From an uncultured Senegalimassilia sp. (GTDB taxonomy: Bacteria; Actinomycetota; Coriobacteriia; Coriobacteriales; Eggerthellaceae), in NCBI RefSeq assembly GCF_902464545.1, contig NZ_CABQJR010000005.1, positions 1-64,000 on the forward strand: a DNA stretch of 64,000 nt, read 5' to 3'. Numbering within the stretch: the first letter of the stretch is position 1; each line of letters starts with the position of its first letter. Shown here in pieces: positions 1 to 8,808 of the stretch. The position numbers were made by a program, and so were the translations under genes. Below the pieces are notes generated by a model. It ran no database searches. It was given only the letters and a program-made list of their open reading frames with translations, and was not told the origin of the DNA.

Positions 1-918
1 GGTCGAGGAGGCCATCATCGAGATGTACCTGGCCGGCGTGTCGACGCGGCGCATCGAGGACGTCAGCGAGATCCTGTGGGGCGCCGGCGTCTCCGCCGGC
101 ACGGTCTCCAATCTTAACGACAAGGCGTTCAAGGCCGTGGACGAATGGAGGTGCCGGCCTCTGACCTGCGAATACCCGTATGTCTACATCGACGGCATCT
201 ACCTCAAGCGCAGCTGGGGAGGCTCCTACGAGAACGTGGCTGTGATGGTGGCCATCGGCGTGAACGGGGACGGGTACCGCGAGGTCGTCGGCTGCGCCGA
301 GGGCTTCACGGAGTCCAAGGAGTGCTGGCAGGACTTTTTATCGTGGCTGAAGTCGCGGGGGCTGCGCGGCGTTCGCATGTTCACCGGCGACAAGGCCGCC
401 GGCATGGTCGGCTCGATCGCCGAGGTGTTCCCCGGGGCCAAATACCAGCGCTGCACGGTGCACTTCTACCGCAACGCGCTGGCCAAGGCCCCCAAATCCA
501 AGCGCCCCCAGGTCGCGGCGATGCTCAAGGCCATCCACGCGATGGAGTCGCGCGAGGCCTCGGCGGCCAAGGCCGAGTCGGTGGCCGCCGAGCTCGAGTC
601 GATGAAGCTCAAGGAGGCAGCCAAGGTCGTGCGCGAAGGCTTCGCCGAGACGCTGACGTGATGCGAGATGCCCCGCGAGCATTGGCGGCGCATCCGCACG
701 AACAACGCCATCGAGCGCCTGAACAGGGAGATTAGGCGGCATACCCGCGTCGTCGGCACGTTCCCTGACGGGAAATCCGCGCTGATGCTGGTGGCCGCCC
801 GCCTGAAGTACGTCGCAGACAGCGAATGGGGCTCCCGCCGCTACTTGGACGCGTCTCTGCTCAAGGAGTAGCCGTACCGGCGGCTTGCTGAATTTGCGCA
901 AAACTATTGACGGTACCT
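1..918 (+). mobile_element. IS256-family insertion sequence, 3' part
   Basis: The left part of the element lies outside the window. The right end is inferred from AT-richer sequence at about 885-918 after the transposase stop (TTTGCGCAAAACTATTGACG at 895-914), which resembles the ends of IS256-type elements as I remember them. The exact terminal inverted repeat and target duplication cannot be set without the missing left end. Confidence 0.55.
2..871 (+). pseudogene. IS256-family transposase, interrupted by an in-frame stop
   Basis: This is a mutator/IS256-type DDE transposase whose 5' part is cut off by the window edge. The catalytic triad is visible: Asp in YVYIDGIYLKR (codon 191-193), Asp in FTGDKAAGM (389-391) and Glu in NNAIERLNRE (713-715). 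A TGA at 659-661 interrupts the frame between the second Asp and the Glu, and the same frame resumes at once with CEMPREHWRRIRTNNAIERL and ends at 871. One substitution (for example TGG to TGA) explains this. The catalytic Glu would be lost from the upstream product, so the copy is probably inactive. A sequencing error is the alternative. Confidence 0.85.
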
Positions 919-926
919 ACCAAAAC

Positions 927-1021
927 GGCCTTATTTTCGCCATTTTTGGCGAAAATAAGGCCTTAAAATGACCAAACTTGGCGAAAATCAGGACATAACA
1001 TCGATATTTAGGCTGATGGTT
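927..1021. repeat. Hairpin-bearing ~95 bp direct repeat, copy 1
   Basis: The copy starts with a perfect 16 bp inverted repeat (927-942 and 947-962, loop TTTT) containing CCTTATTTTCGCCA. It continues through a second TGGCGAAAATCAGG half-site and ACATAACATCG to about 1021. The same arrangement recurs at 2365-2460, on the other side of the ATPase gene. Confidence 0.85.
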
Positions 1022-1032
1022 TAGCGCGAGGT

Positions 1033-2343
1033 CTACGAGCGTTCGCCCCATAGCTCAGCATTGCATGCTGCATAGAGCGGAATGTTTCGCATCCAGTCTT
1101 GCTCACGAAATCCTGACATGCTGAAGCGAAGCGCAGTGATATCGGGATGCTTGTCCTTAAAGGCTCGAAGGCTTCTTGCGCGAAGATTTTCCTCAGCTTT
1201 CACTTCGATGGCTGCAACTCGACTTCCGTCTTGCACTAGAAAATCGAGTTCACCCGTCGAATTCTCGGCGGACCAGTAATAAGGTGCGAGACCCCGTTCG
1301 GAAATGAGTTGCTGGCAGACATATTGCTCGGTGAGCGCCCCTTTGAACTCTTCGAAGATTGAACTGCCTCCGATGACGGTCCGTTTGTCCAGACCAGCCA
1401 TGGCGGCAAGTAGACCGACGTCAAGCAAGAAGAGTTTGAATGCGCTGTCATCAGCGTAAGAACGCAGCGGTAGCCCAGGCTTCGTCACTCTTCGCACGCG
1501 CGTTACAAGCCCCGCTTGCTCCAGCCAGGTAATCCCCGATTGGTAGTTACGCGCCCTGGCACCCTTGGCGATATGCCCAAAAACGAATTTTTTGTTCTCC
1601 TGACCTAGGTGCTGGGGTATGGATTCCCAGGCCGCGATAGCGTGCTCGGCTTCCGTTCGGGAAAGATGCTTGGAGATGTCGCGTTCGTAGCCGCGCAGGA
1701 TGTCGTTCTGTACCTCGCGAGCGTCTTCTAGCATTCCGCGTTCGAGAAACGCCGCCACCGCTTCGGGCATCCCGCCCACATAATAATACTGGCGAAGCAA
1801 CGGGATCAGCTTGCTGGAGAACGAATCGATCATGACCGGATCGTCGATTGCGATAAGCTTTGCCAGATTGCCGTTTCCAGTTGCAAGCAGGAATTCGGTG
1901 AATCCCATGGGAAACAGGTCAAGCGTCTCCACTTTGCCAACGGGGTAGCCGGTGCCGTCGTGAATGGTGATTCCCAGCAGCGAGCCGGCTGCCGCGATGG
2001 CGTAACCTGGAGCTTCTTCGTAAAAGTATTTGAGCGAGGTGAGCGCTCGCGGGCACTCTTGGATTTCATCGAGGATAATGAGCGTTTCGCCTTCCGCTAT
2101 GTGCTCGCCCGTTTCGAATTGGAATGCCGAGATGAGCCGGGGGATGTCATAGCCGAGTTCAAACTGTTCTTGCATGACTGCGTTGTGGTCGAGGTTGATA
2201 TAGGCGACATTTGAGAATCGGGTTCTGCCGAACTCTTTCAATAACCACGTCTTGCCGACCTGGCGTGCGCCATTGAGGATGAACGGTTTTCGGCGTGGCT
2301 TATCCTTCCAGGCGATAAGCTTGGCCATTAAGGTCCTGTCCAT
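1033..2343 (-). CDS. AAA ATPase with DUF4143 C-terminal domain
   Basis: The 436-residue protein has an N-terminal P-loop (GARQVGKT, about residues 25-32) and a Walker B segment (LIILDEIQ), followed by a DUF4143 region. Near the C terminus ELDFLVQDG and IEVKAE resemble the acidic and E-x-K elements of the PD-(D/E)XK nuclease fold. Such ATPases are abundant in anaerobes and their role is poorly known; a mobile or defensive role has been suggested by their patchy distribution. The gene stands alone between two near-identical repeats whose hairpins may supply its promoter or terminator. The ATG at 2343 follows TATAGGGAGGTAGC, a good ribosome-binding site. Function beyond ATP hydrolysis is not inferred. 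Confidence 0.85.
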   Translation of the reverse strand: MDRTLMAKLIAWKDKPRRKPFILNGARQVGKTWLLKEFGRTRFSNVAYINLDHNAVMQEQFELGYDIPRLISAFQFETGEHIAEGETLIILDEIQECPRALTSLKYFYEEAPGYAIAAAGSLLGITIHDGTGYPVGKVETLDLFPMGFTEFLLATGNGNLAKLIAIDDPVMIDSFSSKLIPLLRQYYYVGGMPEAVAAFLERGMLEDAREVQNDILRGYERDISKHLSRTEAEHAIAAWESIPQHLGQENKKFVFGHIAKGARARNYQSGITWLEQAGLVTRVRRVTKPGLPLRSYADDSAFKLFLLDVGLLAAMAGLDKRTVIGGSSIFEEFKGALTEQYVCQQLISERGLAPYYWSAENSTGELDFLVQDGSRVAAIEVKAEENLRARSLRAFKDKHPDITALRFSMSGFREQDWMRNIPLYAACNAELWGERS

Positions 2344-2364
2344 GCTACCTCCCTATAACATTAA

Positions 2365-2460
2365 GGCCTTATTTTCGCACAGAATGGCGAAAATAAGGCC
2401 TTAATATAACCAAAACTGGCGAAACTCAGGACATAACATCGTAATTTAGGTTGATGGTTC
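2365..2460. repeat. Hairpin-bearing ~95 bp direct repeat, copy 2
   Basis: An 18 bp perfect inverted repeat (2361-2378 and 2387-2404, loop of 8) is followed by CTGGCGAAACTCAGG and ACATAACATCG. It aligns end to end with 927-1021 with scattered substitutions. It lies directly upstream of the ATPase start at 2343. Confidence 0.85.
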
Positions 2461-2747
2461 TGGATATGGGCGGGAATCGGGTTATATAACGGGGCTGGGC
2501 ACGAGGTCGTCGCAATCGTTGGCTTGAAGATCGGGGGAAGCATATCGATCGTCGTCAAAGGTTGTGCGAGCGAGTGCTTTCGTGTTCGGGAGGGTGTGGC
2601 GAAGTTGGGGCGCTTTGGGGCTTGGGCGATGGTTGGCTGGCCATTTGCTATCATGGTGCGTTGGAATCGATGCAGGTCCTTGGTCGCGTTTGCGCTTTCG
2701 GCGCGGTTGCGGCCAAGGTGCTGATATATGCAAGGAAGTTGGTACCT

Positions 2748-4574
2748 ATGGCGTTTATGCTGGGTTGCGAGAAAGTGCGCGTGGATTTTCCCACGAAAAC
2801 GGTGTTTGAAAGCGTGTCGTTGGGCGTTGACGAAGGCGATCGCATCGGCATCGTGGGCCGCAACGGCGACGGCAAGTCCACGCTGCTGTCGGTGATGGCG
2901 GGCATGCTCGAGCCTGACGAGGGCCGCGTGCTGCGCAACGGCGCCGTGCGCGTGGGCGTGCTGGGGCAGTTCGACAAGCTGAACGACGACGACACCGTCG
3001 AGCGCGCCGTGGTAGGCGACATCCCTGAGTACGAATGGGCCGGTGACGCGCGCATTCGCGACATCATCGCGGGCCTTGCCAGCGACATCCCTTGGGACGC
3101 GAAGGTGGACACGCTTTCCGGCGGCCAACGCCGCCGCGTCGACCTGGTGCGCCTGCTTATCGGCGACTGGGACATCCTGGCGCTTGACGAGCCCACCAAC
3201 CACCTGGACGTTCGCGCCATCACCTGGCTGGCGAATCATCTGAAGAACCGCTGGCGCGCCGGTCAGGGCGCATTGCTGGTGGTCACGCACGACCGCTGGT
3301 TCTTGGACGAGGTGTGCACGCGCATGTGGGAAGTGCACGACCGCGTGGTCGAGCCGTTCGAGGGCGGCTTTTCCGCGTACATCCTGCAGCGCGTCGAGCG
3401 CGACCGTTTGGCTGCTCTGGCAGAGGAGAAGCGGCAGAACGCCCTTCGCCGCGAGCTTGCCTGGTTGGCGCGCGGCCCGAAGGCTCGCGGTACGAAGCCG
3501 AAGTTCCGCGTGGACGCCGCGCACGAGCTGATCGCCGACGTGCCTCCGCTGCGCAACGAGCTGGAGCTCAAGCGCATGGCCATGGCACGCCTGGGCAAGC
3601 AAGTGGTGGAGCTGAAGAACGTCACGGTGCGCTTCGACGGCAAGCCCGCGCCCGTGCTCGACGGCGTCGACTGGATCATCGGTCCTGGCGACCGCTACGG
3701 CATCGTCGGCGCCAATGGCGTGGGCAAAACCACGCTTTTGAAGGTGATTCAGGGCGTGCAGGCGCCCACGTCGGGCTTCGTGAAGATCGGCAAAACGGTG
3801 AAGTTCGCGGTGCTGTCGCAGCACCTGGACAACCTCACCCGCTTCGGCGACGACCGCGTTCGCCAGGTGATCAGCAACTACACGCGCCGCATGATGCTCG
3901 ACGGCAAGGAAATGACGCCCGCGCAGCTGCTGGAGAAGCTGGGCTTCTCGCGCGCCGACCTCAACGAGCCGGTGTGCGACCTGTCCGGCGGTCAAAAGCG
4001 CCGCCTGGCCCTTATGCTTATCTTGCTCGACGAGCCCAACGTGCTCATCCTGGACGAACCGGGCAACGACATGGACACTGACATGCTGGCCGCCATCGAG
4101 GAGCTGTTGGACGCATGGCCGGGCACGCTGCTTTTGGTCACGCACGACCGTTTCCTGATGGAGCGCGTCACCGATCACCAGTTCGCCCTGGTAGATGGCC
4201 ATATCCGCCACTTGCCGCGCGGCGTTGAGGAGTACCTGGAGATGTCAGCGCGTGCACCGAAGCCGATTGCGCACGCCAAGGCGCCGCAGGGCTCGGGGGC
4301 GAATGAGGACGCGAAAGCCACCGCTGCTGGCGGCGATAGCCCGCAGCTGTCCGGCGGCGAGATTCGCGAGCTGAAGAAGCGTATGCGCAGCTGCGAGAAC
4401 AAGACGAACACGCTGCGCGGCAAGATCGAGCAGGCCCAAGCCGACATGGCCGCCGCCGACCCATCGGATTTCGAGGCGCTCGGCAAGTTCCAGCAGCAGA
4501 TCGACGACTTCCAAGCCCAAATCGACGAGCTCGACAAGCAATGGCTCGAAGCCGCGGAGGCGCTAGGGGAGTAG
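2748..4574 (+). CDS. ABC-F family ATPase, Uup-like
   Basis: A 608-residue soluble protein with two ABC domains and no membrane segments. Domain 1 has Walker A GRNGDGKST (residues 37-45), signature LSGGQRRRVDL and Walker B LALDEPTNHLD. Domain 2 has GANGVGKTT, LSGGQKRRLAL and LILDEPGNDMD. A C-terminal coiled coil (EIRELKKRMRSCENK onward, about the last 75 residues) is what sets Uup apart from most ABC-F proteins; in Uup it binds DNA or branched intermediates. ABC-F members act on ribosomes or nucleic acids rather than in transport. ATG 2748 was chosen because AAGGAAG sits 9 bases upstream; the open frame extends further upstream without a better start. A hairpin terminator follows at 4785-4819. 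Confidence 0.88.
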   Translation: MAFMLGCEKVRVDFPTKTVFESVSLGVDEGDRIGIVGRNGDGKSTLLSVMAGMLEPDEGRVLRNGAVRVGVLGQFDKLNDDDTVERAVVGDIPEYEWAGDARIRDIIAGLASDIPWDAKVDTLSGGQRRRVDLVRLLIGDWDILALDEPTNHLDVRAITWLANHLKNRWRAGQGALLVVTHDRWFLDEVCTRMWEVHDRVVEPFEGGFSAYILQRVERDRLAALAEEKRQNALRRELAWLARGPKARGTKPKFRVDAAHELIADVPPLRNELELKRMAMARLGKQVVELKNVTVRFDGKPAPVLDGVDWIIGPGDRYGIVGANGVGKTTLLKVIQGVQAPTSGFVKIGKTVKFAVLSQHLDNLTRFGDDRVRQVISNYTRRMMLDGKEMTPAQLLEKLGFSRADLNEPVCDLSGGQKRRLALMLILLDEPNVLILDEPGNDMDTDMLAAIEELLDAWPGTLLLVTHDRFLMERVTDHQFALVDGHIRHLPRGVEEYLEMSARAPKPIAHAKAPQGSGANEDAKATAAGGDSPQLSGGEIRELKKRMRSCENKTNTLRGKIEQAQADMAAADPSDFEALGKFQQQIDDFQAQIDELDKQWLEAAEALGE

Positions 4575-4582
4575 TAGGGGCA

Positions 4583-4642
4583 ACCTGAACAGGGGACGGA
4601 GGTGTGTTCAGGTGTGAACACACCTCCGTCCCCTGTTCAGGT
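4583..4642. repeat. Inverted pair of the 27 bp dispersed repeat
   Basis: Two perfect 28 bp arms (4583-4610 and 4615-4642) around a GGTG loop. Each arm is one copy of the repeat whose core is CACCTCCGTCCCCTGTTCA. RNA from this site would fold into a very stable hairpin just after the ABC-F stop codon. Confidence 0.9.
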
Positions 4643-4701
4643 GGTCGAGCTGGGCGAACGCTATCTTCCCCTGTTCGCTCGACAGAAATCGCCGAAGTGC
4701 C

Positions 4702-4719
4702 AAAAAAAAAGGGGGGGGG
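4702..4719. repeat. A9-G9 homopolymer pair
   Basis: Nine A residues are followed directly by nine G residues in the intergenic region. Such tracts slip in replication and are error-prone in sequencing. No gene crosses it. Confidence 0.8.
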
Positions 4720-4743
4720 CAGACGCCAGCTTTCTGACAAGTT

Positions 4744-4769
4744 TGAACACACCTCCGTCCCCTGTTCAA
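4744..4769. repeat. 27 bp dispersed repeat, single copy
   Basis: Same orientation and sequence as the right arm of the 4583-4642 pair, ending TTCAAG instead of TTCAGG. Another copy follows at 4939-4965. Confidence 0.85.
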
Positions 4770-4784
4770 GTAGCAGAGCACGCA

Positions 4785-4819
4785 AAAGCGCCTCGGACCG
4801 CAGATGCCCGAGGCGCTTT
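4785..4819 (+). terminator. Intrinsic terminator after the ABC-F gene
   Basis: Perfect 12 bp stem AAAGCGCCTCGG / CCGAGGCGCTTT (4785-4796 and 4808-4819) with a T-rich tail. It ends the stretch downstream of 4574. Confidence 0.7.
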
Positions 4820-4938
4820 CGTTTATTCCACCGGAGGGGTCCGGATAGAATCGTAGAGAAGTAGTTGGCCGGTACAGCCACACGAACGCCCTTTCTGTTC
4901 CAGTTCAGAAGGCAGATGGGGCTAGAGGAGAGGCGCGA

Positions 4939-4965
4939 TGAACGCACCTCCGTCCCCTGTTCAGG
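4939..4965. repeat. 27 bp dispersed repeat, copy next to the SDR stop
   Basis: TGAACGCACCTCCGTCCCCT core with one base different from the consensus. It abuts the 3' end of the SDR gene at 4967. Confidence 0.85.
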
Positions 4966-4966
4966 G

Positions 4967-5767
4967 TTACGGGCGCAAGCCCATGCCGCCTTCGAGCGTG
5001 ATGGTCTCGCCGCTCATGAACTTGAAGTCGGGACCGCACAGCTGCACGACGGCGCGACCGATCTCGGTCTCGACGTTGCCGTAGTGGCCCATCGGAGGCA
5101 TGTGCACGTTGGCCTCGTAGGCCTCGGGGTACTGTTCCTTGAAGTTCTCGAGCGCAGCGGTCCAGGCGAGCGGGCAAACCACGTTGGCGTTGATGCCGTC
5201 GGGACCCCACTCGGTGGCGGCGACGCGCGTCAGGCCGCGGATGCCTTCCTTGGCTGCGGCGTAAGCGCACTGGCCGTAGTTGCCGAACAGACCGGCGCCG
5301 CTGGCGAAGTTCACCACGGAGCCCTTCGTCTCCTTCAGGTGCGGGTAGCATGCCTGCATGTAATAGAAGGCAGCGTACAGGCCGGAATACAGCGCCAGAT
5401 CGAACTGGGCGGTGGTGTGGTCGGCGATGGTGACGCCGGAAGCGGAGGCCTGGGCGTTGTTCACCAGCGCGTCGATGCGCCCGAACTCGGCCATAACCTG
5501 GTCGACGGCGGCTTGCACAACGGCCTGGTTATCAGCCTGGGCGTTAACGTCGGCCTGGATGGGCAGCACGCGGATGCCGAACTCGCTCTCAAGACGCTCC
5601 TTGGCGGCTTCGAGCTTCTTCACGTTACGGCCGGTGATGGCAAGGTTTGCGCCCTCTTTGGCGAAGGCGGTGGCGATGCCGAACCCGATGGAGCCCGCGG
5701 AACCGTCCTTCAGCGCTGCAAAGCCCGCGCCGGTGATGATGATGGTTTTGCCGGTGAAGTAACCCAT
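4967..5767 (-). CDS. Short-chain dehydrogenase/reductase
   Basis: A 266-residue classical SDR oxidoreductase. The nucleotide-binding site opens ITGAGFAALKDGSAGSIGFG, a glycine motif widened by an insertion. The NNA motif (ALVNNAQA), the catalytic Ser (NFASGAG) and the YxxxK pair (YAAAK) are all present, so it should be active. The C terminus GETITLEGGMG is typical of the FabG-like group. ATG 5767 is preceded by GGGAGA; a longer frame to 5857 lacks a ribosome-binding site. It is transcribed away from a MocR-type regulator across a 254 bp region with repeated ACCAG sites, suggesting control by that regulator. Substrate unknown; steroid and bile-acid dehydrogenases of this family occur in Eggerthellaceae but nothing here proves that role. 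Confidence 0.85.
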   Translation of the reverse strand: MGYFTGKTIIITGAGFAALKDGSAGSIGFGIATAFAKEGANLAITGRNVKKLEAAKERLESEFGIRVLPIQADVNAQADNQAVVQAAVDQVMAEFGRIDALVNNAQASASGVTIADHTTAQFDLALYSGLYAAFYYMQACYPHLKETKGSVVNFASGAGLFGNYGQCAYAAAKEGIRGLTRVAATEWGPDGINANVVCPLAWTAALENFKEQYPEAYEANVHMPPMGHYGNVETEIGRAVVQLCGPDFKFMSGETITLEGGMGLRP

Positions 5768-5871
5768 GTTCGTCTCCCGTCTTCGTGTGCCCTTGGCATG
5801 CATGCAAATGGCCGCAACAGCCAAGGAATCGTTGCGGCCGGATTCAATGAGCAACAAAAGTGTAATCGGTA

Positions 5872-5936
5872 TTTGGTTTGGTCAAAAGAACCAAAACAGT
5901 GATAGTTTTACATACCAGATAGACCAGTTGCACCAG
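5872..5936. promoter_or_regulatory. Candidate MocR operator region
   Basis: Three ACCAG boxes lie exactly 9 bp apart (5914, 5923, 5932), just after an inverted pair TTGGTT...AACCAA (about 5872-5895). MocR/PdxR-type regulators commonly bind direct repeats in the divergent promoter region, so this fits control of the SDR gene and autoregulation. Confidence 0.45.
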
Positions 5937-6021
5937 TTCGTTCAAACGCTCAAACCGGCCGTTCCCGCTGCAAACGCACCGAAAAACGCGCTTTTGCGGC
6001 CGTACGCGAAAGGATCAGCCC

Positions 6022-7692
6022 ATGTCAGCATCTCAGCAGGCAGGTATGCTTACGTACGATTTGCGCTCGCGCGGCACCAGTTCGCTTTACGAATTCCTAT
6101 ACCAGTCCATTCGCGAGGACATCGCGCGCGGCCGAATCCCCTGCGGGACGAAGCTGCCGTCCAAACGCAACCTTGCCCAGCATCTCGATATCGGCGTTGC
6201 AACGGTCACAGCGGCATACGACCAGCTGATCACGGAAGGGTTCGTGCGCACCGAACAACGCCGCGGCTATTTCGTGGAGGACGTCTCAGAGTTCCGGTGT
6301 AAACCGGTTACACCCCAGGTCAAAGATTCGAGTAGCGAAGATGGAACGAGCGTCGGCGCCGAATGCGGTGCGCAGGATGCGGCAGCAAGAGGCGTTTTTG
6401 CTGCGCACAGCGCCCAGGATGCGAGATTCGATGATGCTTCGGCAGGACGCAACAGCAGACATCGCGGAACCGCCAGGAGCTCCGCCGACACCGCTAGTGA
6501 CACCCTCGCCGCCGAAACCCCGCAAGCGATTGAACGAGCCCGCGACCCGGAGTACTTCGTCGACCTGAAAGCTAACCGTACCAGCGTATCGTTATTCCCG
6601 GCTACGGTGTGGGGGCGTTACATGCGCGAGGCGCTTTCGCTTCCCAGCGACAACCTGTTGCGATCGATTCCGTTCAACGGCCTGCCCGAGCTGCGCCGCG
6701 CCATCGCGTCGTATCTGCGGCGCACGCGCGGCATGGACGTTTCGCCCGACTGCATCATCATCGGTGCGGGCAGCGAGTATCTGTACGGCCGCCTGCTGCA
6801 AATGCTCGGGCCCACCACCACGTTCGCCATGGAAAACCCTGGCTATCGCAAGTTCGCCGCCATCTCCAAGGCGTTCGGTAACCCCTGGCGGCCGGTCCCC
6901 ATCGATGAATCGGGCCTTCTGGTGGACGAACTTGAGGAATCGGGCGCCGATGTGGTGCACGTTTCGCCGGCCAATCATTTCCCCACGGGCATCGTCATGC
7001 CCATCAAGCGGCGCCTGGAGCTGTTCGAGTGGGCGAACCGTGCGCGCAAACGCTACATCATCGAGGACGATTACGACAGCGAATTCCGCTACAGCGGCCG
7101 TCTGATCATGCCGCTGTTCGCCGACGACGCATCCGACAAGGTGATTTACCTGAACGCTTTCTCGAAAACCATGGTGCCCAGCCTGCGTATCAGCTACATG
7201 GTGCTGCCGCCGAAGCTGCTAGCGCGCTACGTAGACACCATGAGCTTCTACTCGTGCACGGTTTCCAGCTTCGAGCAGTACGCGCTGGCGCGCTTCATCG
7301 ACGAGGGTCACCTTGAGCGGCACATCAATCGCACGCGCAACTTCTATCGTCGCCAGCGCGAGGCGGTTTTGCGGGAGATCGCACAATCGCCGCTGGCGGA
7401 AATCTCGCACGTCGAGGAGCGAAACGCGGGCACGCACTTCTTGCTGTATGTGCGCACGAGCCTTACGCACGACCAAGTCAGACAGCGCGGCGCGGAGCAG
7501 GGGCTCAACATCTCGCTGTTCAACGATTACCTGCTGCGCGACGGCGACGGGTTGAGCGAGCGCACTACAAAGCGTTTTGAGCAGTATTCGAACGGCGAAA
7601 CCGCGCTGGTGCTGAACTACGCCGGTATCGAACCGGAGCGCCTGCCGGAAACCGTGCGCCGCCTCGCATGCGTCTTCCCAGAGTGTGAGTAG
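6022..7692 (+). CDS. MocR-family (GntR-aminotransferase) transcription regulator
   Basis: A 556-residue fusion of an N-terminal GntR winged helix (about residues 20-90: LPSKRNLAQHLDIGVATVTA) and a C-terminal fold-type I aminotransferase domain (about 175-556). The two are joined by an unusually long, low-complexity linker rich in Ala, Ser and Asp (about 95-170). The PLP lysine is in NAFSKTMVPSLRISY, and IIEDDYDSEFRY carries the Asp and Tyr that hold the cofactor. MocR proteins sense PLP or a PLP adduct and control neighbouring genes. AAAGGA lies 7 bases before ATG 6022; an internal ATG at 6046 is a weaker choice. The divergent SDR gene is the probable target. Confidence 0.88.
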   Translation: MSASQQAGMLTYDLRSRGTSSLYEFLYQSIREDIARGRIPCGTKLPSKRNLAQHLDIGVATVTAAYDQLITEGFVRTEQRRGYFVEDVSEFRCKPVTPQVKDSSSEDGTSVGAECGAQDAAARGVFAAHSAQDARFDDASAGRNSRHRGTARSSADTASDTLAAETPQAIERARDPEYFVDLKANRTSVSLFPATVWGRYMREALSLPSDNLLRSIPFNGLPELRRAIASYLRRTRGMDVSPDCIIIGAGSEYLYGRLLQMLGPTTTFAMENPGYRKFAAISKAFGNPWRPVPIDESGLLVDELEESGADVVHVSPANHFPTGIVMPIKRRLELFEWANRARKRYIIEDDYDSEFRYSGRLIMPLFADDASDKVIYLNAFSKTMVPSLRISYMVLPPKLLARYVDTMSFYSCTVSSFEQYALARFIDEGHLERHINRTRNFYRRQREAVLREIAQSPLAEISHVEERNAGTHFLLYVRTSLTHDQVRQRGAEQGLNISLFNDYLLRDGDGLSERTTKRFEQYSNGETALVLNYAGIEPERLPETVRRLACVFPECE

Positions 7693-7858
7693 CACCTCCA
7701 TCAACAAGCCTTCAACGTTCCGTCAACGGCCGGTAAGCATCCTGCGCAGGTTTCGTGGCCGGTATTTTCGCTTGCGAAACGCGCCGTACAATGGCGGCGA
7801 AGCGAGGGATACGAAACAAACGCGCGGCGCATGGGGCGCGGCGGCAAAGGAGGCAGGC

Positions 7859-8653
7859 ATGATCAAGCTCATCGCATCGGATATGGACGGCACGCTCCTG
7901 GACGGCGAAGGAAATGTGCCGCAGGAGACGTTCGACCTGATCAAAAGGTTGAAAACCGCAGGCATCGGGTTCGTGGCATCTTCGGGCAGGCGTTTCGACA
8001 CGCTGCAGGAGCTGTTCGCCCCCGTGAGCAACCAGATGGATTTCGTCGCCTCCAACGGCGCGCAAGTGGTGATCGGCGGCCAGCTTGTGGACCGCGAGGT
8101 GTACAGCCACGCCGCGCTACGCAGGCTCAAGGACGTGGTCGACCTGTTCGACGGACTGCATCTGGTGGTGTTCGACCGCAAGATCTCCTATCTGCTCGAC
8201 GACGAGGAGCGCTTCGAGCGCGAGCTGGACAAGAACCTTCCGAACCCGCTGCGCGTGCGCGACCTGCCGCGCCCCGATACCAGCATCATCAAGGCCTCGA
8301 TCTACGTGGACGACGCCGTCATGGATATGGCCTACATCCTGGAGCGCGAGATGGGCGAGGACTTCGTGTTCGCACCGTCCGGCCGCAAATGGATCGACGT
8401 CATGCAGCGCGGCGTGAGCAAAGCCACGGGCATCAAGCAGGTGATGGAAGCACGCCATGCCCGCGCCGAGGAAGTGGTGGCGTTCGGCGACTCCATGAAC
8501 GATTACGAGATCATGCGAATGGTGGGCACGAGCATCGCGATGGGCAACGGCCGCTCCGCCATCAAGGAGATCTCCACCAAGGTAATCGGCCCCAACACCG
8601 AGCACGCCGTGCAGCGTGAGCTGGAAGCGTTGCTCAGCATGATGGGGAAGTAG
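7859..8653 (+). CDS. Cof-type HAD-superfamily phosphatase
   Basis: A 264-residue HAD hydrolase of the Cof (IIB) subfamily. Motif I is ASDMDGTLLD near the N terminus with the nucleophile and acid Asp. Motif II Ser/Thr lies in ASSGRRF, and motif IV GDSMNDYEIM near the C terminus binds Mg. Members dephosphorylate sugar phosphates, flavin or PLP-type phosphates; the substrate cannot be read from sequence. AAAGGAGG is 5 bases upstream of ATG 7859. The frame is open for some distance upstream but that part has no start signal. Confidence 0.87.
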   Translation: MIKLIASDMDGTLLDGEGNVPQETFDLIKRLKTAGIGFVASSGRRFDTLQELFAPVSNQMDFVASNGAQVVIGGQLVDREVYSHAALRRLKDVVDLFDGLHLVVFDRKISYLLDDEERFERELDKNLPNPLRVRDLPRPDTSIIKASIYVDDAVMDMAYILEREMGEDFVFAPSGRKWIDVMQRGVSKATGIKQVMEARHARAEEVVAFGDSMNDYEIMRMVGTSIAMGNGRSAIKEISTKVIGPNTEHAVQRELEALLSMMGK

Positions 8654-8676
8654 CGGCACTTCGCACACCCTTCGAA

Positions 8677-8707
8677 AACCACCCTGGTCACAGGCTTAAA
8701 CCACCCT
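8677..8707. promoter_or_regulatory. Direct repeats upstream of the cytochrome-flavoprotein operon
   Basis: AACCACCCT occurs at 8677-8685 and 8699-8707, 22 bp apart (about two helical turns), about 100 bp before the cytochrome start. This is a plausible activator site. No regulator is proven; a membrane LuxR protein is encoded just downstream of the operon. Confidence 0.4.
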
Positions 8708-8808
8708 TTTCGGATGTGCAGCATCAAAGGGTTTCCTCCTACTATCTTGCTTGTCGAAAGCCGCTCCTCGGCGGCGAATGGGAAGCCAAGAAGGAACAGG
8801 AGGACGTT

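Noticed and set aside
659..667. TGA as selenocysteine codon in the transposase
   Set aside because: No selenocysteine insertion element is apparent, and the position corresponds to an ordinary residue in IS256 transposases.
2361..4211. Open frame of 616 codons on the minus strand
   Set aside because: It is antisense to the ABC-F gene, whose motifs are unmistakable. Its product is rich in His, Gln, Ala and Val, typical of reverse reading of a high-GC gene.
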